Positions 51,499-64,000 of a stretch of DNA of 64,000 nt are shown piece after piece. The stretch lies in NCBI GenBank assembly GCA_964035795.1, contig OZ038320.1, forward strand, positions 9,012,671 through 9,076,670. The letters are read 5' to 3'. Source of the stretch: Pterobdella sp. o SKG-2022 (lineage: Eukaryota > Annelida > Clitellata > Hirudinida > Piscicolidae). Below the pieces are notes generated by a model that was not told where the DNA came from, ran no database searches, and worked only from the letters and a program-made list of their open reading frames with translations. A program made the translations under genes and the position numbers. Position 1 is the first letter of the stretch; every line of letters begins with the position of its first letter.

Positions 51499-54400
51499 TC
51501 AATCGCAGAAGGTTGTTTTACATTTGCATGTTTTAATCCACATAACATCTAGAGTGCTTGTACGGTTAGTGCAGTAAAATTTCACACTGACACTTTTAGT
51601 CAACTCTGGCAAGCAACACCTTTGAAAGAATTAAAAAAGGCATTTAATAAAATGAATTGATACACAACTCTAAAATAGATGCAGTTTATAAATATATATG
51701 AGAATCTTGTTTTTTAGTTTTTAAAAAAATAAAAAAAGAACCTGTTTTTCTTACAAGTACCACAAAACTTGGGTCTGAACAGCTTTACGGAGATGCAATC
51801 TTTATGGTGGTACCTCATCTTACTGCCATACCTCCACGTGTTTTTGCAGTCCACACCTTTCTAATGAAAGATTATCTCTATTGAATATTATTATAATGAT
51901 CATAGTATTATAATGATCATAGTTTTGCTTATACGTTTATGTAAACTAATTGTTATAACTTCAATTTGTTCTTTGAAACACAAACTTGTAGACTGTGAAA
52001 TATAAGCATGGAACATTGTGAGAGTAGAAAACTAGAATATTTTTGCGAATAGCTTTCTTGGTTCTAAAAATCTTTTTTTTTCGTTTTTTTAATAATTCAA
52101 AGTAAAAAATCTTTTCAGGGTGTTTAAATGATAATCAATTCATGGAAGCTTCTAGTCTATGGAGAAAATAGATGCGTACGAATTCTTCAAAATTAAAAAA
52201 TAAATATATACAATAATATTCAAAACAGGAAAAATTAATATAAAATGAAGCAAGAAGACAGGTTATCGTCCAACGAATAATGCATTCGAGCTTTTTTATA
52301 TCGTCAATGATAATGTTCAATCATAAAACTCGATGGTTTTGAATAGTTTCAATGAAGCAAAAATATTGATTTAGAGTCAAACTTTCATATCAACTGTGAC
52401 TTTTCCTTTTTGAAAAATCATTTGATTGATGTCAAAACTTATAGAGCTTTTGTTATAACTGGAGTCGTTTCTACGCAGTCAATAGAACATTTTTACAATT
52501 TTTTCAAGTGAATTTAAAGTTTATTTAGGGAAACTTGATTTTAGATACTATTTCCGATTCATTTACTTTTATAAACTAAATAAATTCTTTGCGGTATGTT
52601 TAGGTATATTGAAAAACAAGTACTCTTTTTAAAAATTGAAAAAATAATTTATAATAATATAATAATTTAAAAAGGAAAAGCTAGAGAACGCTAAAAGATG
52701 TTTTATCCCACAGAAAATACAAAAAATTTTTGTTTCTAAGTTACATTATCAAATCAAAAATAATTTGGAGCAAAATACAAAACTGAATGCATAAAAAACT
52801 GTTAAAAATCATTTAAAAAACTATAAAAAATGATAAATAAATTTCATACTAATTATAAATTTTTTTTTCAAAATTAGTTCATTTTCAATTAAACTAATTA
52901 CGTTCTTGCATCTTAGATTCTCTATGATCTTCATATATTATGAAATTTTTATAATAAAAATATTTTTGCATGAATATTATATAAGAATGACGTTTAAAAA
53001 ATCTAAATTTAATTCCGTGGCATAAAAAATGGATTTAAATTTTTTATGATATATCATTAAAATATTTCAAAAAAGTATACGCCTATAAAACCAAGGTTTT
53101 GAACTCGTTGATGGATGAGACTACAGCATAAAATCGAAGAAAAGTAATTAACACTAAATAAACGGCATTGAGGTAACTCCTAAGAAATTTTCCAATAGCG
53201 ATAGTGGAATTAAAATTTAACTATTGTCTACGGCCTTTATAAAAGTCGTTGAAAAAGTCATTGAAGTTGCAATAATTTTTTCTCAGTGTCAATTGTGGCA
53301 CTCATGAAAATTTTGAGTTATTACCCACTAGCACTTTGGTATCTGGAGCTTTGAGTTATCAATTTGTGTAAGCTCAAAGAAAAGTACTTGTAAATCATAA
53401 TCGATTTCTTGCTACGTTATTGCGTAGATTTGGATTTTTTACAGGTACAGAAATATTTATGGAAATTGCAAATTATAATTTTCAATGATACGATGTAATC
53501 AAAACGAGCTAGAATACTTTTATTCATCGAAGTTCCTATATTAAATACATTTCATCGTAAATTTTGCATATAAAAAATGTTTAAAAATCATAATGAAAAA
53601 AATTGAATTATATTAGTATTATTATTAAAATTTTTATAGCGCACAGTTATCAATTCAAGATTGCTTTAGAGGCGCTCAAGGTTTGTGAGAGGTTATGACT
53701 GGGGATGTTTATGGTATGTGAGTTTTCAAAAGTTTGCGATAGTTCAAGAGAGAAGGCGATGAGCGCAAGTTAGAAAGAAGTGAATTTCACAGACGTGGAG
53801 CCTGGTGAGAAAAAGAGCGACTAGTAAACAAGCCTGAAGAAACAGGTTGATGAAGCTGGAGACCAGAGTGCAAGGAGTTGAGTGGTTGACGCGTGTGTCT
53901 AATTGACAAAAGATCAAGAAGATAAGCAGGTTGTTCAAGCTTAAGAGTACATACAATGAGCCAAAATAATTTAAACTTGCATCTTTGGGAGACAGGTAAC
54001 CAGTGCAAACGATCAAGACAGTGGCTGGAAGAGCTGAAATAATCAGCTTGAAGAACCGTCTTGGCCGCGTGGTTTTGGAGGGCTTGAAGTTTGCATTAAA
54101 GATAGTTTGGCTGCCCGCAAAGGAGATTATAGATTGCAATGATAAAACATGAAGTGTAAATTTTAAATAAAGATTTATCAACTTTTAAAAAAATAAATTT
54201 TTACTACTTCCTCAACGCATAAGCCCATATAACAAATTCAATAAAATATTAATCCGCCCAATCATGGCGCTGTACCATTGTGTATGTCCCAATATCTGTA
54301 TCTCTGAGCGTATTTGTCGCACCACTTTTGTCTTATAACGTGCTTTTATTTATTACCTCATTTTCATTGTTATTAGATTATTCTTCGTAAAAATCATTTG

Positions 54401-57332
54401 AATCTTGAAAGGTAATTTACAATATATTATTTTATGATTGAACAAATTTACCTAACAAAAGGGTATTGAATTTTCAATTTTTAATTATGAATGATTTAAT
54501 TTCAGTTCTTATCATTTTTTAACTCTTCAATGATCAAATATTCAAATTTACTTTTGTTTGGAAATATTCATGTAAATGGTCATATCAAACATTTTTGTAA
54601 TAATTGATTTTTATCTATCTTTAAAGCAATCAGGATTATAGCCATAGATTTTGTGTCATGAAATATTCAAAACTATTATGATAAAGACCCGATGTTCTCA
54701 ATCTTAAGTAAGATTTATATAAATTGATTTATTCAGAATAGTTTTGAAACTTTTCAAAATTTAAAAATATTTTTTTTAATAAATATAAATTATGCTCTAA
54801 TGACCATATAATTTTTCAATAACCGATCCTCTTATACTAGTTTTAATGGTAATTCCATAGCTTTCAGAGCACTTTTCGCTTTTTTTCAAAAGATAATTCA
54901 TGAAAAGTTTTATTGAAATCATTAGCAGCATAAATGAACTATTTCTCACACCAACCATGCTCTTATCATTCCAGTCACACGGCCGAATCATGCATAGTCT
55001 TTTTTCTTCAACGCTAACACATCCCTTCAATGTTCGTCTCCTCACACTCCATCCGAGATCGCAAGATCTTTCAAATCATTTATTTTTATTTGTTTGAATA
55101 AGTTTTTAAAAATTTTTTTAAAGATTTATTTAAAGATTTCAAAATATGACTTGCTACATGGAGTCCAATTAGTATCTTCATTTTCGCAGACTGTCGCTTT
55201 GATTTCTTTTGATTTTTCATCATCTTTCACTAATCCCATCTCAACTTTTGATGTTTCTTTCGATAGTTTTAAAACCGAAATCTCTGGCACCCTTTGATTG
55301 TCAAATATTCATTTTTTTATATTAACATTTTTTTATTATTATTGAAAAACCTTTTATGTATTTGTATGATAACCATTCAATGTTTTGTATGAAGCTAATA
55401 AACATCCACGCACAAGTTTTTGTCATCAAGAACATTTTCAAAAGCTGTGTTATTTGAATGCTTCGAAGAATTAACGCACAACCACTCTTTGCAACATCTC
55501 CCTGCAACATCCACCAAAAGAAAATTTCTACATTCAGCTGATGGAAGTGGTTTGGAAAGTTCATTGGGACAAGACTTTGAGCAAGCATAAACTCCGTCTT
55601 GACATTGACATTTGAAGCCACACCCTTCAGAACTTTCGAGAAGCTCTCTTTCTTCAACACCACCGCACGCCTTGTCTTTTTTAGCTGTGAGACAAAGTTT
55701 CAAGCACTATTTCTTAGACATTTTTTAGTAATAAATTTTTTGATTACTTTTCTAAAATGACTTTAAACCAAATGTACAGAAAACAAAATAATTTGCAAAC
55801 TAAAAATGTCACAGATAATTGCTCCAGTAGAAAACTTCAAAATTTCTCTTGCGTTGTTTTTTAGTGGAAAAAATTAGTTATGTTAGTTCTTTTGAAAATT
55901 ACCGAATAACTACGAAAATTGAAACAACTAAACGATTCAGGCTAAAATTTATTCTCCAATAAAAATGATTAAAATCCAATAAATTTTAAAAAATGCCAAA
56001 AAAAAGTTTCACTAGACATTTTTCCACAACCGCCCATGCAATACATTGAAAGAGTGCATTTAGAGACACACCTTTACACAGCCCCACTCCTTCGACTGGG
56101 GCATCACGCATGTCACAATACAAATGCCTTCCTTCATCGCAAATGTTCACTTTGTCGCATAAGTCTCCTGCATAAGCATGTTTGCACTCCATTATCTTGA
56201 TCAATTCATAATTTAAGAGATTTTAGAGGTTATTTGACAAATTTTTCTGGTGTGTTTTTGAATTAATAATTCATTTTGATTGGTCAATGTGTTTGGAGTA
56301 TTGTCATTTAACAATGAAACTGAAGAACCTTGTTGCCTCGGACATATGTAGCAACAACCACACCCGTCCAACACCTTCACAATTCCCTCCATGCAGTCTT
56401 GTTGAAACATTTTTTTAAACATTTGAACACAATTATATTGTTGAAAAGAATTTCATAGTTTGAAAAAATTTAGAATGTTCCAAATTTTGAAAAGACTCAA
56501 ATTAAATAAGATTTTTTAAAAATTTGATTTAAAATTTTGCATCACTACCTTCATCTGTTTGCGACTCAATGTTCTTTTCATACTTTTTAGTATTTTTATG
56601 ATTTTTGCTGTTTGAGTCTATGTAAGAATTATTTTTTAGATGTTTTTTATTTTCAAAATCAGCTGTTTTTTTAGTGTTTTGCCCACAATGGCACTCTTTA
56701 GCACATTGTGCCTTTCCACTAATAACTATACTTTTTACTTTCTTTTCTTCGTATCTTTTTTCTGTGCGAGCCTCATTGCCTTTAGTGTTTTCATTATTGC
56801 TTTTATTAGTTTTCTCATTTTCAGGTTCATCTTTCTCATCGATCTCTTTATGAATATCTTTTCCTTCGTCCTTAATCGAATTTCTCTTTTTTAAACTTTT
56901 TGGGCGAGATAAAAACTCTATATTTTCTGTATCATTAGATGAGAATTTTTGGTTATTTATACGAATTTTATCATTTTTATTTTTTAACTTTTTACTTATA
57001 TTGTTTTTACTAAATGAAGAAACGGGAGCTATTTGGCAGTTAGAATTGCTCAAACTTTGCCTTTCAACTTTCAGAGAAAATAACTCAAGTTGTGACTTTC
57101 GATATAAAATATGATGTATATCGCTGATATAGTTGTCAACGTGAAAAGCTTTATCCTCTTTTTTGTTGTGATGGTGTACACTCTCAATTTGGTTAAAATA
57201 TTCATTTCTTGCGCCTTCATTATTATGAATTGTTGCCTTTTTACTATGAGGAAAAATTTTTTTTCCGTTTCCATTTTTTGAAACAAACAGGCAATCCAAA
57301 AGGCAAAAATAAAAGAAACTATTGTAATTCAT
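51499..57332 (-). CDS. CCN-family matricellular protein (IGFBP-VWC-TSP1-CT)
   Basis: CCN proteins (CYR61, CTGF, NOV, WISP) are secreted matricellular modulators of integrin and growth-factor signalling. Eight exons, minus strand: 56549-57332, 56321-56397, 56072-56195, about 55404-55684, 55151-55281, 54956-55067, 51742-51860 and 51499-51619. All four modules appear in order. IGFBP: QCAKECHCGQ in exon 1, GIVKVLDGCGCCYICPRQQG in exon 2, GDLCDKVNICDEGRHLYCD in exon 3. VWC: CQCQDGVYACSKSCP and AGRCCKEWLC. TSP1: NWTPCSKSCDLGWSVRRR and RLCMIRPCDW. CT cystine knot: KDCISVKLFRPKFCGTC, then RCCLPELTKSVSVKFYC and WIKTCKCKTTFCD, stop TGA. The start MNYNSFFYFCLLDCLFVS is a plausible signal peptide. Exon 1 inserts about 170 Asn/Lys/Glu-rich residues before the IGFBP module and some 45 more inside it. 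The exon 4/5 boundary is the least certain. It cannot be assigned to one vertebrate CCN. Confidence 0.9.
53628..54190. repeat. Dispersed repeat (SINE-like) within a CCN intron
   Basis: A GC-richer block begins tttttatagcgcacagttat and has gctttagaggcgctcaag soon after, a pattern common to SINE-like repeats of marine invertebrates. It continues with a run such as cacagacgtggagcctggtg and ends in an AT-rich tail near 54165-54200. Composition differs sharply from flanking intron DNA. The minus-strand frame of 145 codons across it resembles no protein I know and is probably fortuitous. Confidence 0.5.
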
Positions 57333-60094
57333 ACTCTTAATTTTCCGTAATGTAGGAAAACTGAAAAGTTACATTCTGTATTGAAGATTAAAATATGTTT
57401 TACCAATGAAGTTGAACATTAATTTGTTAATAACTTACATAAAATGTCGAAAAACTTTATTAAAACGGCAAAAGATTTGTTTGACAAGTTGATCGTGCAA
57501 ATCCGATTTAGAATTCAATTTCGAACATTAAATAAAGTAAGGTTTTTATTAATTCGTAATGGTTGGCAAAAACTTTTAAATAAATTAAAAATGACGTAAA
57601 CTCCCAAAGGGATTTTGTTGAAAGAGTAAAAACTTCAAATTAGTTTAACAAAAATAGGGTAGTGGAAATTTGCAAAACTTATTTCACATGGCAGGGGGTG
57701 AACACACCAAATAAACAACTAAAGGGCATGAAAATTATTCTGCGTTATATATACCCACAAATAAACGATGTCGTAACGTCATAAAGTCACATTAGAAGGA
57801 AATAGAATTTTTCGAAACTTATTCACAATAGTATTTCAAAGCAATATAAATTTGGAGGTCAAAATTTGATTATGGCAAACGGATATTAGACAGATTTGAG
57901 TTTCTTTAAAGCAGATATGTTTATATTGACTTGGTGTTTCACGTACGTAAACAGTGAACGTGAAGGTTACTTGTTTGGAAATTATATTTAAAAGATGCTG
58001 GCAAACCACAAAGATTATAATCTCTTATAGCCAATATCTTTCGTTAAGAGTCTTACTATATTCTTATTTTTATCAATAAAACCATTTACGATTAATTTCT
58101 TTTTTTATCTCTATATCTGTTTCTTGTACAAAAAAATAATTTTATTTAGATTATTTTTTCGAGATTTTTTTTTTCAATATATTTTGTTGGCTTTATCTTT
58201 TTTTCAACGTTTTGCTTAATATAAACTTTTGATAGATTTTTAAATTCTCAGTTTTTAATCCCTCCTACATCTATCTTGTGGCTGTCTTTTGCTGAATAAA
58301 CACTCAGCTTAGGGTTTATATGCCCATCTTTATTGCTTTAATTGAATTCACAAAAATACTTTGCATTATTAGTTGAAAAACAACATGTTTCAATCAATGG
58401 TTTTGATACTGAATGTTGCATTTTGTTATAGCCTTTATAAAAATATAATTAAAAGTTGTATATTTTTATTACTAGTTTAGTGAACGAAAGAGGTGAATAA
58501 TGTAGATTATCTTAATCCTCAATTAACTTTGACTGCGCGTTTAAGACAAAAATAAAAAAATTTTTCTGCGCAAAAAAAAAACAAACAATAAGCTCTTTAT
58601 GGCACAAATCTAGCGTAAATCAGGGAAAATGGTCCGACTTAAAAAGACATCCAAGAATATATTGTACATTTGTCATGTCGAAACTATGGTTATGATTTTC
58701 TTCAGTTGAAACTTTAAAAATGCCTAAAATTTAAATTAATTAATTAAAAAAATGACCAGCAAAAATAATGAAAATCTGCTTTCAAAATAAAGTATTCAGT
58801 ACATTATTTACTTAACTATCATAGCATATAATGAAGTTATAATAAAAAGAGCTAACCTTCCAATGGAGCAAATGAAGGTCTTGAACGCAGGCAAAAGCTT
58901 ATATACTTACTGCATTCAAGTGCCATATGTTTCCACCATCACATAGAGTACCAAACATATTTAGTTATTTATAAAATTAAATTGAAATAGTTTGTTTGAA
59001 AAAATTATTGTGAATATAAACAATTCATGAAATTCTCAATAACCTCATCAACATTACCAAAGGGTAACATTATTAATAGGCTGATTTGTTTTCTACACTT
59101 CGTTTTAAAACAACTTCAAATATAAGCATAAATGAATAAGAAGAATTCTTTAAGAGATAAAAATTTAAAAAAATAACTTTTTATTTTTATAAACCAACTT
59201 ATTTATTGTGCTGTGTTGGTGTCATTTTATTTTCATGCTATGACCCCATCATCGCCTACATCATCAATGCGAAAATCGTTCTTTATTCCTTTGAGATGCC
59301 GATTCATCAATTTTTCAGTTGTACTCTCAATTTTCGGTATACATAATAGCACTTTAATTTTAAAAAACAAAAACTCATAACCAACATAACAATTTTTTAT
59401 TCTGAAAGATGCTGTGAAGTTTGAATAAGGTTATTTTCTACGAAAACTTTGTAATTTAAAATTTGTTTTTGGCGAAAGTTTATATTATCTCCAACAAATA
59501 AAACCTAATGAGAGCTATTGTATTTGAAAAGTGTTGAATACGTCCATCTGGAGATTGCAACATTATTTCTCTAAATTATCTTGTTTAGTTTTTACATTTT
59601 CTGTAGTTTAAACACTTTTTTTTCTGTAGAGTGTTTTAATTTTTTTGTAGATTATTTGTTCAAATTTTCAGCAAATATTTTTTTTTGCCGCAATTTTATA
59701 AGTATTAAAAATAATTTTTGAATCATAAAGATAAAAATCACACATCATCTTACGGGAATGAAGACCATGCAAGTCTTATGCCCCTCATTTCTCAATGTGA
59801 GATTCAGTTGTAATAAGAGGCTTTCGATCTTCCTACAAATTGTATAGCGTTTTCACATAACACGTAAAAAGCTCTATAAAAATGAATTTATTACCATTTG
59901 TTTATTATTTTCATATTTACAAGATTGAAAAACTGTTTTTTATACCTTTTGTAAATTTAAAATTTTCTTTGATTATTTTCGCAAGAAAAACCATAAAGCT
60001 TATAATGTAGTGAATTATTATAACAAATCAGGCGCTTGACAATTTATAGACGGTTTTACCTTTATTGCCGGTATCCTAAACTAACAGTATTAAA
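57333..60094. other. AT-rich intergenic region between CCN and METTL24-like genes
   Basis: The two genes diverge, so both promoters must lie here. I see no TATA box I would defend. A conspicuous GC-richer patch at 58855-58960 holds a good donor on the minus strand (GAATGCA|GTAAGTAT) after a short ATG frame MFGTLCDGGNIWHLNA. It also holds a possible acceptor on the plus strand (cttgaacgcag|GC), so a small unplaced exon is possible there on either strand. Confidence 0.4.
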
Positions 60095-60704
60095 ATGAAT
60101 AATAAAAAAAGCAGAAACAAAAATTTTTTGTATTTTTTATTTAGAGACTTGAAATTGAAACTGAGACCTTTACGTTATAAAAAATTTAAAATTTTTGTTT
60201 CCTGTTTAGTTTTTTTTTTGATTTATCACTTTTTTCTCAAAGCTGATAACACAAAATTCACATCTGTCATAACCTGTAAAAATGACTTAGCACAAGTAGT
60301 ATTTTGCACTCATATAGTTGCATTTTTTTAAAAATAAATAAATGGCTAAAACACTTTTGTAGTTAGCCATACCAAATGAAAAAAAAAGACAAGAATACTT
60401 GGAGCTGGTAGGAACAGACTATGCAGCCATAGAAGAAGACTTTTTCTAGTACGTTTGAGACATCTCAAAACAAAATTCAAGTTTTATTATATCTCAATAA
60501 ACCTTTTCAATCATCATAAAACACTAAAAAATTTCCATGGCAAAGTATATCTCAAATGTTATAACTTCCCAACAGCCTGGTAACCACTCAAACAACCAAT
60601 TGTAAAGACCAGGATCACATGGGACCTCCAGAGGATGGAGGGTGGGAAGTGTGTTTGGAACCTAGGTATGATATTTTGGAGCCATGCCTTGTCTACTCTT
60701 TTGG
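60095..60704 (+). CDS. METTL24-like type II membrane protein, 5' exons only
   Basis: Three exons in phase: 60095-60295, 60363-60448 and 60576-60704, the last ending at TTTGG|GTTAG in phase 2. Exon 1 begins MNNKKSRNKNFLYFLFRDL and has one hydrophobic helix (FVSCLVFFLIYHFFL) after a basic segment, the layout of a type II Golgi or secretory membrane protein. Exon 2 gives LAIPNEKKRQEYLELVGTDY. Exon 3 contains NCKDQDHMGPPEDGGWEVCL followed by EPRYDILEPCLVYSFG, closely matching the DGGWxVCLD...PCLVYSFGIN signature of the METTL24-type methyltransferase-like family. The binding and catalytic part should follow in later exons; I could not place them with confidence before the window ends. Function is unknown for most of this family. 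Confidence 0.72.
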
Positions 60705-63700
60705 GTTAGAATGAAGTAGTGTGAAAAATTAAATTCTGCTATAATATTTCATGTTTATAATTTCAGTATATAAAAAACCTTTAAATAAAATATTTTTTAA
60801 AATTTATATATTTTTTCATTATAATACCATATTTTAATAATAATAATTTTCTTGATTCTACGAGTAATTCAACAAATTTTGAAATGAAGTATATCCAAGA
60901 TTGATTTTAAAATAATTAAAATATTAAAAAACTGATTTCTCAAATGAAATTAATGTTTAGTTATGTTTTAATGATGTATTCTTTGTTGTATGTGAAAAGA
61001 ATATAGTCAACTCAACTGATTGAAACAGTAGTGGAGTTTAGTTGAAAATATAGTTGGAAAATGTCAATAATTGAATAATTATAAAATTCAAACTGAAACA
61101 AACTGTAAATTTTATGAAAATTAACTCAAAGTATATTTTTGAAAATATGTTCTTACAATAAAATAAACCTCAGATGAATATATCAAGTATGTATAACCAA
61201 ACAAGGGAAACTTTTAATGGTTGAGTTCAAATCATTGTCTCCATTGTATCCTTTACTGTCTAGAATAGATTTTTTTCTTTTTGGAAATAAGTGATATTTT
61301 TTAAATGTTGCTTAGAAATTATAATTGTGGTTACTATTCAAGACTACTAGAAAAAGCTAAATGGTTATGGAAATTTCTGAGTCTATTTTTTAATTATTCA
61401 AATCACTTAAGATTCAGCCTGAAATTCTTTGAGTGCTACATTGGAGCCTCGCAAGCCAATTTTATGGAAATATTGTCTTCTGAGAATAATTTGATGAGAC
61501 TTGTGTAAGAAGCTTGCGCTTTTGTAAAGTCTGCAAATCTAGAATAGTGTAGAGATTTTTTGTTGGATTTTCACATGTTGCCAACTTATTTTTTCCCAGT
61601 TCTACGTGTTTTGTGGGCTCTGATCCCGGTTTGAACTTGAAAACCATTACGCTACAGCACTGACTGCTTTTTTCTATTTCATCGAAGAATAAAATTTTTT
61701 CAGAATTAAATTAAAACGTAAAACAACTAACGATCGTTATTAAAATTAAAATCAAAAGCTGTAAATACATTAAATAATTTTTAAGTAGTGATTTTGGATG
61801 AATATGAATGTATTCAAAGGATAGAATCTTGTAGAAATTTTTTATTTATTAGCTTGTAATCTTTGCCTCTGCTTTTTATACTTGATAAAAGTAGTCTGGT
61901 GGTGAAATAAAAATTGAAGTTATATTCTATAAATAACATTAAGCTATTAAACTAACTTAATTCATTAACGCCCAGGTTCTTGATTATGCATCATTATTTT
62001 CAAAAATGTTGAGACTTTTAAAAAAATTTTTTACAAAGTTACAGGGTAGCCCCCTCTAGGGAGCATCGGCACGGGCGACATAAAGCGATAATTATAGTTT
62101 TCTTCAATATAAATTCATTTTGAATTTTTCAATCTTAAATTAAAGTAATATGAAAAAAAAATTTTTTGCAAGCTTATTCGATTCTTTGAAAAATGTAATT
62201 TATAAACTGATTTTATAAAGTACATAACTCTGATTTATTTAGCATGGAATTCGTACCAACAGCTTTTATGAAGTTCTACATTACAATTAGTACATCTGAT
62301 TCTTGTATGTATGATAAGGGTAAAATCTCCTTTGACTGCAAGATCCTTCTGAATGGTTCAGAGAGTTATCTTTTCGTACGAAAGGCGTCACTTGTGTGTT
62401 TGCCTTTGATCCACATTATTGGCTTTTTTTGCAGATGTTTTGTACTTTCATGAAACAAACTGCACAAAGTGTTTTTGAAATTTCCAATAAGTTTTTTTTC
62501 ATGTATTCTAGCCTGCAGCATTTTTTCCAAAAACAAATTTAAATCAATATTTTTTTTCCTGAGCATGAACGTTTTGATCAGAAAAATTGAGTCTTTCCGT
62601 ATAGTTGTACATTGTAACAATTTTAGTACATTTTTTTAGAGTTATCGTATGTTTTTTCGTATACTTGAATTTCTAACGTAAAAGTCCAGATTATGAGGAT
62701 TTAAAAAAACATGTAAAGAAAATTTTTTTTGAGCTAGAATTTTCAAAAAGTAGTTTTACTGAATATATTTTAGTACATGTAACAGTATCCTTTGATTTTG
62801 CATCAGATTTGGCAACTCTGTTGACATTTGAAATGGGTTGCATACGCATTTGATGCTATCGTTACCGCAACCTTAAATGCTACGATTGCGAGATTATATG
62901 TTAGACCATAGTGTATGCACTCCATTTTATTTAAATCTTTTAAACTTAAAAGACATTTTTCGGCTCTATTTTTTTATTTTGCTAAATGACCTAATTTAGT
63001 AAATTTATCCAACTATGGTGAACTTTGAAGAAAGCTGTCGTAATAACGATTATAGAACTGATTTTTTTTTTAAACCAAAATAATTTCTGAAATTACCGGA
63101 GCCCCCAAGCTAAACGTCTTCTGTTCAGATAGTAGAAATGGTTTTGTTTCTTAGTATTGAATAAAATGCATCAAGTACCTGGTAGATGTGCATAAGGACC
63201 ATCATTTGTATCTAAAATCAATCGGCTTTCCGTTGTTTAACGCATGTTTGCCATAATATGAAATCATTGTTTCATTTTTGGAGTATTTGAATCTTTTTTT
63301 ATTATTGTTTTAGAAAGATTTATTCAGTAGTGTGAAATGGAAGAAAAAATTGGCATATTTGTCTTTTGAAGAAAGTTAAGAATTATTACATGTAAATACA
63401 TGGGAATTTCGAAAAACCTGTTACGTTTTATTCCAGATGAGACTACTTCAATTTGAGTGTTTTTTATTAATTTCCCAAAAAATTTTCACCTTTTTGAAAT
63501 AAGCATATCTTTTCAAATTGAAAGACTGCTGTGTAAAGTCGTGTTTTTCTTTTATTATGGTGGTTATTTGCATTGCATATTTGTTAGTCAGAGTAACGAA
63601 GAAATTGTTTCATCATTAAAAACTGCTTTCCAAGCTTCTAGTGTTATCAAAATTTATTTTTTTGCTGAATTAGTTTTAGCGTAAACATTTTCTAACTTTA

Positions 63701-64000
63701 TCCAAACTACGTCAAAATACCAAAAGTGAGAAAAAGTATAGGTGCCAGTGTAACCTACAGGTTACACCTACTTTTGCATCTTATCTTACTAGTTTTTTTT
63801 GATTTAATTATCATTTTTTTATAAATTGTTTTAGAATAAATCATATTTAAACTGGAACAAAATTTTTATAAAATAAAAATAAGATTTCATTTTATTTGAA
63901 GCCAATTCTTAAAAGGTATGCACACTCTTAAGATTTTTGCTTAGGGTTGCTTGTTTTGAACTGAAATCTTTATATGAAAAATTAAAGTTTGTCAAAAAAA
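60705..64000. other. AT-rich region, probably introns of the METTL24-like gene
   Basis: The 3.3 kb to the window end should contain later exons of the METTL24-like gene. Only one stretch, near 62783-62870, looks suggestive (see findings). A compact palindrome, gtgtaacctacaggttacac, lies at 63749-63768. The remainder is AT-rich with no supported exon. Confidence 0.4.

Noticed and set aside
53744..54181. 145-codon minus-strand frame
   Set aside because: It lies within a dispersed repeat, has no recognisable domain, and an overlapping frame is equally open.

Overview
This is metazoan nuclear DNA. It is strongly AT-rich, its genes are split into many exons by short GT-AG introns, it carries non-LTR retrotransposon remains and palindromic MITE-like elements, and two runs of about 200 N mark scaffold gaps. 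A compact cysteine-rich antistasin-type secreted gene, next to a full CCN-family gene and a PHTF gene, suggests a lophotrochozoan, possibly an annelid or leech. That assignment is inference and weakly held. All gene models were built by hand from protein similarity, splice signals and phase agreement.

Layout. 1-5.1 kb: the N-terminal half of a PHTF-family membrane protein (minus). 5.7-12.0 kb: complete 19-exon ribonucleotide reductase large subunit, RRM1 (minus), with two E2F-like sites just upstream. 12.1-19.3 kb: mostly featureless AT-rich DNA with one unassigned 71-codon open exon and the second gap, which sits on a TA microsatellite. 19.3-19.9 kb: an RGS-domain gene (minus) with an in-frame TGA. 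21.9-22.4 kb: start of a small secreted thrombospondin type 1 protein (plus). 22.6-23.9 kb: a decayed reverse transcriptase. 24.7-27.5 kb: the C-terminal half of PHTF (plus).

29.3-32.4 kb: a MAP9-like coiled-coil protein (minus), divergent from a complete 21-exon SLK/LOK-type Ste20 kinase at 33.2-42.4 kb (plus). 45.0-47.7 kb: a frameshifted APE-type non-LTR retrotransposon (minus). 47.9-49.1 kb: a PINX1-like G-patch protein (plus). 49.3-49.6 kb: a second retrotransposon tail. 50.0-50.9 kb: secreted antistasin-like protein (plus). 51.5-57.3 kb: complete CCN-family matricellular protein with IGFBP, VWC, TSP1 and CT modules (minus). 60.1-60.7 kb onward: first three exons of a METTL24-like type II membrane methyltransferase-like protein (plus).

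The most important observation is that PHTF is present in two halves on opposite strands. The last exon of the N-terminal half ends in phase 1 and the first exon of the C-terminal half starts in the matching phase, and the joined reading frame is a whole number of codons. Inverting the contig bounded by the two N-gaps (about 443-15118) would make the gene collinear. This suggests a scaffolding error or a real inversion. The genes otherwise look like independent housekeeping, signalling and secreted loci, with no operon-like arrangement.
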